Source: Cypionkella sp. (GTDB taxonomy: Bacteria > Pseudomonadota > Alphaproteobacteria > Rhodobacterales > Rhodobacteraceae). Taken from it: a DNA stretch of 7,370 nt. The stretch lies in the NCBI GenBank assembly GCA_018063485.1, contig JAGPBG010000102.1:1-7370 (forward strand), read 5' to 3'. This document shows positions 1 to 5,662 of the stretch, in pieces. Position 1 is the stretch's first letter. Every line of letters begins with the position of its first letter. Position numbers and translations under genes: made by a program. The notes below the pieces were generated by a model. That model worked only from the letters and a program-made list of their open reading frames with translations, had not been told where the DNA came from and ran no database searches.

Positions 1-517
1 AAGATATGAACCGCGCCGAGGCCCGCTCCAACGCTCCGCGCGGATCACCATCGAGGCCTTCGGCAATTGCCACCAGAAAAATAGCCTCGGAATCCGTGGC
101 CCCCTTGCGTGCGCTGTAAAGGCTTTCAGGAACCATCATATCGGCGTCGCGGCGAAACCGATCATAGCCACCCACCTGCCCGTTATGCATGAAACTCCAC
201 TGTCCCTGCACAAACGGATGGCAATTGTTGCGGCTGGTCGCGGTGCCGGTCGAGGCCCGCACATGCGCCATGAACAGCCCCGATTTCACCTGCGCCGTCA
301 GGCTTCGCAGGTTCGGGTCAGACCAGGCCGGCAGCACGTCGCGGTAAAGCCCCGGCTCGAGGCGGTCGCCATACCAGGCCACGCCAAACCCATCGGCATT
401 GATCGCTGAATGGCATTGTGTCGCGCAATGGCTTTGGTGGATCAGTGAATGGCCGGGTCGGCTGATGATTTCTTCCAGAAAAATCCGATCACCGATGTAG
501 GCGGCCCAACGACACAT
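1..517 (-). CDS. Class II glutamine amidotransferase, YafJ/EgtC-like (3' end outside window)
   Basis: The first 172 residues of a protein whose C-terminus lies beyond the left edge. It begins MCRWAAYIGD, so Cys2 becomes the N-terminal nucleophile after Met removal, the hallmark of Ntn-type (class II) glutaminase domains. Further family motifs follow in order: NADGFGVAWY (residues 40-49), AHVRAST (84-90, Arg87 as likely glutamine-carboxylate ligand), NNCHPF (98-103), FMHNGQV (109-115, the Asn-Gly pair of the oxyanion region) and ATDSEAIF (140-147). These match the GATase_4/YafJ/EgtC group, which hydrolyses glutamine or cleaves a gamma-glutamyl amide; the acceptor is not predictable. EgtC acts in ergothioneine synthesis, but no egtB or egtD is visible here, so that role is unsupported. 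The start is secure: it gives Cys2, and an AAGGGGTGAG ribosome site lies just upstream. It is in the same direction as the DUF1330 gene, 100 bp downstream of it, and may or may not share its transcript. Confidence 0.9.
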   Translation of the reverse strand, partial: MCRWAAYIGDRIFLEEIISRPGHSLIHQSHCATQCHSAINADGFGVAWYGDRLEPGLYRDVLPAWSDPNLRSLTAQVKSGLFMAHVRASTGTATSRNNCHPFVQGQWSFMHNGQVGGYDRFRRDADMMVPESLYSARKGATDSEAIFLVAIAEGLDGDPRGALERASARFIS

Positions 518-581
518 GCTCTCACCCCTTGCGGGCCATGTTCCAATGCCATGGCCTCATTTGGATCAGATTACCATGAAA

Positions 582-609
582 CGTGGAAAAAGCAGCGCAT
601 TTTTCCGTG
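582..609 (-). repeat. Inverted repeat with A5/T5 arms after the DUF1330 gene; possible weak terminator
   Basis: Two 10-base arms (cgtggaaaaa at 582-591 and tttttccgtg at 600-609) pair with two G-T wobbles around an 8-base loop. It starts 9 bases past the DUF1330 stop on the minus strand. The bases that follow on the minus strand are only TTTC, so it lacks the long U-tract and the GC-rich stem of a classic intrinsic terminator. It could be a weak terminator for alaS-DUF1330, a transcript 3'-end stabiliser or a protein site. The structure is seen directly; the function is inferred. Confidence 0.35.
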
Positions 610-617
610 AAATGCAA

Positions 618-911
618 TCAATCGCCCGATTCTTCCACCACCATCAGATCGCGGATGCTGGCCCCCTTGGCGTGGGCCAGCGCCGCCTGATAGTCGGCCG
701 AGCGATAACACTCCACCGCGCGCTCCAGACTCGGGAAGCGCGCGACCACATTGCGCGCCCTGTCCCGCCCCTCAAGCTGAACATAGCGCCCCCCACGCGC
801 AAGAAACACACCGCCATGCGCGGCAATCGCGGGGCCCGCGAGCTTGGCATACTTGCCATAGGCCTCCGGGTCGGTCACTTCGACATTGGCGATCCACAAA
901 GCTGTCGGCAT
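618..911 (-). CDS. DUF1330 domain protein (97 aa), coupled to alaS
   Basis: A 97-residue single-domain protein matching the DUF1330 family in length and pattern. It has an N-terminal beta strand (ALWIANVEVTD, residues 4-14), then DPEAYGKYAKLAGPAI (14-29), a GGVFLARGG turn (33-41), LEGRDRARNVVARFPS (46-61), a helix around residues 62-72 containing AVECYRSADYQ (65-75), and a final strand DLMVVEE (88-94). The family adopts a small ferredoxin-like dimeric alpha+beta barrel fold; no enzymatic activity is firmly established. There is no signal peptide or membrane segment, so it should be cytoplasmic. The start codon directly abuts the alaS stop, and its strong GGAGG ribosome site lies inside the last alaS codons, implying co-transcription and probable translational coupling. 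Family assignment is confident; function is unknown. Confidence 0.88.
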   Translation of the reverse strand: MPTALWIANVEVTDPEAYGKYAKLAGPAIAAHGGVFLARGGRYVQLEGRDRARNVVARFPSLERAVECYRSADYQAALAHAKGASIRDLMVVEESGD

Positions 912-3566
912 CTAAACCTCCAACGCGGCTTCAACCGCTTTCAATGCCGCATCCGCCCCGGCAATATCCGCACCCCCGGCTTGCGCCAGATCTGGACGGC
1001 CGCCGCCGCCCTTGCCGCCCATCGCTTCGGCCGCAACCTTGACCAAGGTAACAGCCGAAATCCGGCCGATCAAGTCAGCGGTGACCCCCGCCGCCACCGC
1101 AGGCTTAGCTCCCGTGTCCGCAATCAGCACCACAGCCCCCGAGCCGATCTGCGCCTTCATCTGATCAATCAATGCCGGCAAATCCTTGCCAGAGACGCCA
1201 GAAATCACCTGAGCAATCAGCTTTACCCCGTTGATTTCCCTGATCTCCGGCCCGCCAGACTTGCCACCCATTGCCGCTTCGCGGCGCAGTTGCGCCACCT
1301 CATTGGCCAGCGCTTTGCGCTCATCTTGCAACGCCTTCACGCGGTCCAACACATCGCCTGGATGGGTTTTCAGCGCCAGAGCCACATCACTCAGCCGCTG
1401 ATCCTGCATCCGCAGATGATCCAGCGCCGCCTGCCCGGTCAACGCCTCGATCCGCCGCACACCCGAAGATGAGGCCGAATCCGACAGCAAAACAAAGGCC
1501 CCGATATCACCGGTTCGCGCGACATGAGTGCCGCCGCAAAGCTCCAAAGAATAGGTCCGCCCATCGCCACCCTTGCCCGAGCCATCAAGCTGGCCCATCG
1601 ACACCACGCGCACCTCATCGCCGTATTTTTCACCAAACAGCGCCTGCGCGCCCAAAGCCCGCGCATCATCCGGCGTCATGATCCGGGTTTGCACGGGGCT
1701 GTTCTGGCGCACAAATTCGTTCACCTCGGCCTCAACGCCCGCGATTTCGGTCGCCGACATGCCTTGCGAATGGCTGAAATCAAAGCGCAACCGCTCGGCT
1801 GCGTTCAATGAGCCGCGCTGCGCCACATGATCGCCCAAGGCCCGGCGCAGCGCCTCATGCAGCAGATGCGTTGCCGAATGGTTGGCCCTGATCGCCGCGC
1901 GCCGCCCATGCGTCACCTCAAGTTTCGCCGCCTGACCGCGCAGGATCGACCCTTCCACCACCTTGGCCTGATGAATGAAAACCCCAGCCGACTTCTTCGT
2001 GTCCACCACTTCAGCCATGCCGGTATCGGTGCGGATCAGGCCGGTATCGCCTACCTGCCCGCCGCTTTCGGCGTAAAACGGGGTCTGGTTAACCATGATC
2101 TGCACGGTGCTGCCTACCGTGACCGCGCCCACCTCGGCCCCTGATTGCACCATGGCCAAAATCTGCCCTTCGGCGATTTCGGTGTCATACCCCAGGAATT
2201 CAGTCACACCCTTGTCTTGCGCCAGTTCAAACCAGATCGCGGCATCGGTCGCCTCGCCGGTGCCCACCCAAGCCGCGCGCGCCATCTTGCGCTGCTGCTC
2301 CATCGCGGCATCAAAACCCTTTGTATCCACCCCACGGCCCTTTTCGCGCAAGGCATCCTGCGTCAGATCGAGCGGGAACCCATAGGTGTCGTAGAGCTTG
2401 AAAGCCGTGTTGCCCGGCAGATCGCTGCCCTCGGGCAGATGCGCCAACTCGTCATCCAAAAGCCGCAAACCCCGATCCAGCGTGGTCTTGAACCGGGTCT
2501 CCTCCAGCCGCAATGTCTCTTCGATCAGGCTTTGCGCACGGCCCAACTCGGGATAAGCCGTTCCCATTTGCCGCACCAGCGAGGGAACCAGACGGTGCAT
2601 CACCGGATCCTGCGCACCCAGCAAATGCGCGTGCCGCATCGCCCGACGCATGATCCGCCGCAGCACATAGCCGCGCCCCTCGTTCGAGGGCATTACCCCA
2701 TCAGCAATCAGGAACGAGGTTGATCGCAGATGGTCGGCGATCACCCGGTGATGGGTTTTGCCCGGTCCATCGGGATCGGTGCTGGTGGCATTCGCGCTTG
2801 CCTCGATCAGACTGCGCATCAGATCGGTGTCGTAATTGTCATGCTTGCCCTGCAACAGCGCGCCAATCCGCTCCAGCCCCATGCCGGTATCAATCGACTG
2901 CATGTCCAGCGGGCGCATGGTTCCGTCGGGCAATTGTTCATTCTGCATGAACACATTGTTCCAGATTTCGATAAACCGGTCACCGTCTTCTTCTGCCGAT
3001 CCCGGAGGACCACCCCAGATGTGATCGCCGTGATCGTAGAAAATCTCGGTGCAAGGCCCGCAAGGCCCGGTCGGCCCCATCCGCCAGAAATTGTCATCAC
3101 TAGCAATACGGATGATGCGATGCTCCGGCAGGCCCGCTACCTTTTTCCAGATTGCCGCCGCCTCATCATCACTATGGTAAACCGTGACCAGCAGCTTGTC
3201 CTTGTTCAACCCGAAATCCTTGGTCAACAACTCCCAGGCAAAGGCAATGGCCTGATCCTTGAAATAGTCTCCAAAGCTGAAATTCCCCAGCATTTCGAAA
3301 AAGGTATGATGCCGCGCCGTATAGCCTACATTATCAAGGTCATTGTGTTTGCCACCTGCGCGCACGCATTTCTGCGCCGTCGTCGCCCGCTTGTAATCGC
3401 GCGTTTCAACCCCGGTAAAGCAGTTCTTGAACTGCACCATTCCCGAATTCGCAAACATCAGTGTCGGATCATTGCGTGGCACAAGTGGGCTGCTATCGAC
3501 GCGGCGGTGGCCATTGCGTTCAAAGAAATCAAGATAGGTCGAGCGGATATCGTTCAGTGACGGCAT
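912..3566 (-). CDS. alaS: Alanyl-tRNA synthetase (AlaRS)
   Basis: A full-length class II aminoacyl-tRNA synthetase of 884 residues, normal for bacterial AlaRS. It attaches alanine to tRNA-Ala in the cytoplasm and hydrolyses mischarged Ser/Gly-tRNA-Ala. The catalytic core opens with the [13 protein letters not shown] motif (8-20) and holds [11 protein letters not shown] (40-50), [17 protein letters not shown] (65-81), [17 protein letters not shown] (86-102) and [12 protein letters not shown] (299-310). The editing domain carries the zinc/catalytic set HSATHLLH (His563, His567) and CGGTH (Cys677, His681). After it come a likely coiled segment (about 715-765) and the C-Ala/DHHA1 domain with the glycine-rich [16 protein letters not shown] (850-865). 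No key residue is missing. The ATG at 3566 gives the family-standard [12 protein letters not shown] start, preceded by a weak G-rich (GGGGG) ribosome site. It lies downstream of the recA terminator, so it should have its own promoter, and it is followed without a gap by the DUF1330 gene. Confidence 0.98.
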   Translation of the reverse strand: MPSLNDIRSTYLDFFERNGHRRVDSSPLVPRNDPTLMFANSGMVQFKNCFTGVETRDYKRATTAQKCVRAGGKHNDLDNVGYTARHHTFFEMLGNFSFGDYFKDQAIAFAWELLTKDFGLNKDKLLVTVYHSDDEAAAIWKKVAGLPEHRIIRIASDDNFWRMGPTGPCGPCTEIFYDHGDHIWGGPPGSAEEDGDRFIEIWNNVFMQNEQLPDGTMRPLDMQSIDTGMGLERIGALLQGKHDNYDTDLMRSLIEASANATSTDPDGPGKTHHRVIADHLRSTSFLIADGVMPSNEGRGYVLRRIMRRAMRHAHLLGAQDPVMHRLVPSLVRQMGTAYPELGRAQSLIEETLRLEETRFKTTLDRGLRLLDDELAHLPEGSDLPGNTAFKLYDTYGFPLDLTQDALREKGRGVDTKGFDAAMEQQRKMARAAWVGTGEATDAAIWFELAQDKGVTEFLGYDTEIAEGQILAMVQSGAEVGAVTVGSTVQIMVNQTPFYAESGGQVGDTGLIRTDTGMAEVVDTKKSAGVFIHQAKVVEGSILRGQAAKLEVTHGRRAAIRANHSATHLLHEALRRALGDHVAQRGSLNAAERLRFDFSHSQGMSATEIAGVEAEVNEFVRQNSPVQTRIMTPDDARALGAQALFGEKYGDEVRVVSMGQLDGSGKGGDGRTYSLELCGGTHVARTGDIGAFVLLSDSASSSGVRRIEALTGQAALDHLRMQDQRLSDVALALKTHPGDVLDRVKALQDERKALANEVAQLRREAAMGGKSGGPEIREINGVKLIAQVISGVSGKDLPALIDQMKAQIGSGAVVLIADTGAKPAVAAGVTADLIGRISAVTLVKVAAEAMGGKGGGGRPDLAQAGGADIAGADAALKAVEAALEV
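917..921 (-). promoter_or_regulatory. Ribosome binding site of the DUF1330 gene inside the alaS 3' end
   Basis: The minus strand reads GGAGG, then TTTAG, then ATG. The perfect Shine-Dalgarno core is encoded by the TTG-GAG-GTT codons (Leu-Glu-Val) that finish AlaRS, 5 bases before the DUF1330 start. Because the alaS stop TAG falls between the site and the ATG, ribosomes ending on alaS are well placed to start on the next gene. Confidence 0.8.
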
Positions 3567-3609
3567 GGCGGTTGGCCCCCAGAAGGCAGAAATCTTTTGT
3601 CTGCTGCCC

Positions 3610-3638
3610 GGTTTAGCCCTCGATCGCGGGCCTGTCCA
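3610..3638 (-). promoter_or_regulatory. Candidate alaS promoter
   Basis: On the minus strand, TGGACA (3638-3633, 5 of 6 to the -35 consensus) and TAAACC (3615-3610, 3 of 6 to the -10 consensus) are separated by 17 bases. This is the only good pair in the 92 bases between the recA terminator and alaS. It would give a leader of roughly 35-40 bases. The location is what is expected, because the terminator upstream requires a separate alaS promoter, but the -10 match is poor. Confidence 0.4.
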
Positions 3639-3658
3639 CGCCTCTGTTGCAGCGCAGC

Positions 3659-3691
3659 AAAAAAGGCCGGGAACCTGAGTTTCCGGCCTTT
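3659..3691 (-). terminator. Rho-independent terminator of recA
   Basis: On the minus strand AAAGGCCGG and CCGGCCTTT pair perfectly (9 bp), and the stem extends inward by three more pairs, one of them G-U, leaving a 6-base loop. The stem runs straight into TTTTTT (3664-3659). It begins 23 bases after the recA stop. A GC core followed by a U-tract is the classic intrinsic terminator. It ends recA transcripts and insulates alaS from SOS-induced read-through. Confidence 0.92.
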
Positions 3692-3714
3692 CGAATTCAT
3701 CCAGGCGGTCAAGC

Positions 3715-4782
3715 TCAATCGTCGATCATCGGGCTGTCTTCGGCCTTGGCGCTGAAATCCAGCCCATTGCCTGCCCGGATCTTGCTTTCGATATCCAGAG
3801 CCACAGCAGGATTTTGTTTCAGGAAGGTCTTGGCATTCTCGCGGCCCTGGCCGATGCGCTCATCCCCATAGGAGTACCAACTCCCTGATTTTTCCACGAC
3901 ACCAGCCTTCACGCCGATATCGACCAGCTCTCCCACTTTGGAAATCCCCTCGCCATACATGATGTCGAATTCCACCTCTTTGAACGGAGGTGCCACCTTG
4001 TTCTTTACCACCTTAACGCGGGTCGAGTTGCCAACCACCTCATCTCGGTCCTTGATCGCGCCGATGCGGCGGATATCAAGGCGCACTGACGCGTAAAACT
4101 TCAGCGCATTGCCGCCGGTTGTGGTCTCGGGGCTGCCAAACATCACACCAATCTTCATCCTGATCTGATTGATGAAGATCACCATGCAGTTGCTGCGCCC
4201 GATGCTGGCGGTCAGTTTGCGCATCGCCTGGCTCATCAGACGAGCCTGGCTGCCCATCTGCATATCGCCCATATCGCCCTCAATCTCTGATTTCGGCACC
4301 AGTGCCGCCACCGAATCAACCACGATCAGGCTGACCGCACCCGAGCGCACCAGCGTATCGACAATCTCGAGCGCCTGCTCACCGGTATCGGGCTGGCTGA
4401 TCAACAGCTCATCCAGGTTGACACCCAGCTTTTTGGCGTATTGCGGGTCCAGCGCGTGTTCGGCATCGACAAACGCGCAAACGCCGCCCTTTTTCTGCGC
4501 CTCGGCAACCACATGCAGCGTCAGCGTGGTCTTGCCCGAGCTTTCCGGCCCGTAAATCTCGACTATCCGCCCCTGCGGCAGGCCACCAATTCCCAGCGCG
4601 ATATCGAGGCCCAGCGATCCGGTTGAAGTTGCTTCTACATCCATCACCGGATTGTCAGCCCCCAGCTTCATGATCGAGCCTTTGCCGAACTGCCGTTCGA
4701 TCTGAGCCAGCGCGCTTTCCAGCGCCTTTGCCTTATCCATTGCGTTTTTCCCGTTGCCGTCGAGGAGATTGACCACTGCCAT
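3715..4782 (-). CDS. recA: RecA recombinase
   Basis: RecA binds single-stranded DNA, drives ATP-dependent strand exchange and, as a filament, stimulates LexA self-cleavage in the SOS response. The 355-residue product has the complete family layout: N-terminal helix with [19 protein letters not shown] (23-41), Walker A GPESSGKT (78-85), catalytic Glu109 within [12 protein letters not shown] (104-115), Walker B LIVVDS (152-157), loop L1 region [19 protein letters not shown] (167-185), loop L2 region [20 protein letters not shown] (205-224), [11 protein letters not shown] (257-267) and an acidic tail ending AEDSPMIDD. The frame is open up to 4863, but the first 27 residues from there are unlike RecA. 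The ATG at 4782 gives [10 protein letters not shown], a normal length, and an AAGGGC/GGACA purine-rich leader. A later ATG at 4740 (MDKAKALE) is possible. It carries an SOS-box-like site upstream and a strong terminator downstream, so it is probably monocistronic. Confidence 0.98.
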   Translation of the reverse strand: MAVVNLLDGNGKNAMDKAKALESALAQIERQFGKGSIMKLGADNPVMDVEATSTGSLGLDIALGIGGLPQGRIVEIYGPESSGKTTLTLHVVAEAQKKGGVCAFVDAEHALDPQYAKKLGVNLDELLISQPDTGEQALEIVDTLVRSGAVSLIVVDSVAALVPKSEIEGDMGDMQMGSQARLMSQAMRKLTASIGRSNCMVIFINQIRMKIGVMFGSPETTTGGNALKFYASVRLDIRRIGAIKDRDEVVGNSTRVKVVKNKVAPPFKEVEFDIMYGEGISKVGELVDIGVKAGVVEKSGSWYSYGDERIGQGRENAKTFLKQNPAVALDIESKIRAGNGLDFSAKAEDSPMIDD

Positions 4783-4831
4783 TGTCCAGCCCTTATTCCA
4801 CAGCCGCGCACGGGCGGCAATTGCGTATGAT

Positions 4832-4846
4832 GTTCCTGTTTTGTTT
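4832..4846 (-). promoter_or_regulatory. SOS box (LexA operator) of recA, 7 of 8 match
   Basis: The plus strand reads GTTC-CTGTTTT-GTTT (minus strand AAAC-N7-GAAC). The alphaproteobacterial LexA operator is the direct repeat GTTC-N7-GTTC; this site differs only in the last base and has the exact 7-base spacing. It ends 50 bases upstream of the chosen recA start, where the transcription start would be expected, so bound LexA would block recA transcription. The site also lies about 120 bases upstream of the divergent gene at 4969. Motif seen in the sequence; the LexA binding rule is established for the group; function here is inferred. Confidence 0.7.
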
Positions 4847-4850
4847 ACCA

Positions 4851-4879
4851 TACATGAGGGCAAAGCGGGAACAGTTCAA
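4851..4879 (-). promoter_or_regulatory. Tentative recA promoter
   Basis: On the minus strand TTGAAC (4879-4874, 5 of 6 to the -35 consensus) is followed after 17 bases by CATGTA (4856-4851), a poor -10. An alternative -10, TATGGT (4853-4848), fits better but would leave a 20-base spacer. Either choice puts the transcription start in or next to the SOS box, as expected for LexA control. The individual hexamers are not firm. Confidence 0.25.
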
Positions 4880-4956
4880 TCAAATTCTTCGCACATCAGC
4901 TTTTTCTTATTGAGATTAAGGAATAGTTACCGTTTCAGCGCAAAGTGAAATTATTC

Positions 4957-4961
4957 GGGGG
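4957..4961 (+). promoter_or_regulatory. Ribosome binding site deciding the start of the sulfotransferase-like gene
   Basis: GGGGG followed by a 7-base spacer and ATG at 4969. The in-frame GTG at 4945 has no purine-rich site before it (TTTCAGCGCAAA), so the ATG is preferred. Confidence 0.5.
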
Positions 4962-4968
4962 TTTGCTC

Positions 4969-5562
4969 ATGTTGGTGTTCTGGCGACAGCGGTTGGTGTT
5001 TCTGGCCACCCCGAAAACAGCCTCTACTGCCATCGAATCTGCACTTGGGTCGCTTGCCGCGGTGGTGATCGTGCGGCCCCCTGCGCTGAAACACACCAAT
5101 GCCCAGCGATTCCACCGCTTTCTTGCTCCGTTCCTCGCTGATGCCTCGGGGCGCGATTTTGCCCTGACCGCCCTGATGCGTGAGCCGCGCGATTGGCTGG
5201 GTTCCTGGTATCGCTACCGGCAGCGTGAAGAAGAAGTTCCCGAAAAATCCACGCGCGATATCAGCTTTGATGAGTTTATCCATGCTTATTGCCGGGATGA
5301 AAGGCCGGAATTTGCCAAGGTTGGATCGCAGGCACAATTCCTTGCGCCCAAGAACAAGCCGCCGGTCGATTTCATTTTCCGCTATGAAAATATCACCGAA
5401 TTTGTGCATTTCCTCGAAGATCGGCTGGATTGTGAAATCAACCTGCCGCGGATGAATGTCTCGCCAGTGGGAGATACCGCTTTGACGGCGGCATCCGAGG
5501 CCCTGCTGCGGAGCTATTGCGCGAGAGATTTCGAAATATATCAGGCCCTTTTGGGCGATTGA
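4969..5562 (+). CDS. Small sulfotransferase-like P-loop protein (197 aa)
   Basis: The protein looks like a compact member of the PAPS-dependent sulfotransferase superfamily. After an N-terminal beta strand (RLVFLAT, residues 8-14) comes TPKTAST (14-20), the position of the 5'-phosphosulfate loop (commonly PKTGTT or PKAGST). REPRDWLGSWYRYR (71-84) matches the 3'-phosphate binding segment (R-x-P-x-x-x-x-x-S). FIFRYENITEFVHFLE (135-150) and RMNVSP (161-166) resemble the conserved back half, and the C-terminus holds the usual ARDFEIYQ pattern. At 197 residues it is shorter than typical sulfotransferases (about 250-300), so the acceptor-binding region is reduced. The substrate is unknown; glycan, lipid and protein acceptors are all conceivable. 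No signal peptide or clear membrane helix is seen. It is divergent from recA, with a 186 bp shared upstream region, and convergent with cckA. The start could be the GTG at 4945, but the ATG at 4969 has the better ribosome site. Confidence 0.72.
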   Translation: MLVFWRQRLVFLATPKTASTAIESALGSLAAVVIVRPPALKHTNAQRFHRFLAPFLADASGRDFALTALMREPRDWLGSWYRYRQREEEVPEKSTRDISFDEFIHAYCRDERPEFAKVGSQAQFLAPKNKPPVDFIFRYENITEFVHFLEDRLDCEINLPRMNVSPVGDTALTAASEALLRSYCARDFEIYQALLGD

Positions 5563-5635
5563 TACGGCTTTTCACAGCGCAAGCCACGATTTGATCGAAA
5601 CCTCTGGAAAGCATTCGCAGGTGTCTGCCATATTT

Positions 5636-5662
5636 CGTGTTCAGTGGCACTGTTGCAACACG
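5636..5662. repeat. Imperfect inverted repeat at the cckA 3' end; possible bidirectional terminator
   Basis: Outer arms cgtgtt (5636-5641) and aacacg (5657-5662) pair perfectly. Inside, cagt (5642-5645) and actg (5649-5652) pair around a 3-base loop, leaving a 4-base bulge. It straddles the cckA stop codon and sits 74 bases after the stop of the convergent sulfotransferase-like gene, where a shared terminator is expected. The plus strand continues gttttgg, a short T-run; the minus strand side has no T-run. Evidence for termination is weak. Confidence 0.3.

Noticed and set aside
516..1472. A 318-residue plus-strand open frame opposite the DUF1330 gene and the 3' part of alaS
   Set aside because: It is antisense to two well-supported genes, has a low-complexity Arg/His/Pro/Gln-rich composition typical of reversed GC-rich coding sequence, and shows no family motif. 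It also crosses two gene boundaries.
2730..3560. A 276-residue plus-strand open frame opposite the 5' part of alaS
   Set aside because: It is an antisense shadow of the AlaRS catalytic core. It lacks recognisable domains, and its length is explained by the codon bias of the real gene.
4869..4877. GAAC-A-GTTC palindrome as a second SOS box
   Set aside because: The repeat is inverted with a 1-base spacer, whereas the alphaproteobacterial operator is a direct repeat with 7-base spacing. No partner tetramer lies at the right distance on either side.
4951..5409. A 152-residue minus-strand open frame opposite the sulfotransferase-like gene
   Set aside because: The plus-strand frame carries the recognisable P-loop and R-x-P motifs; the minus-strand product has none and no ribosome site that stands out.
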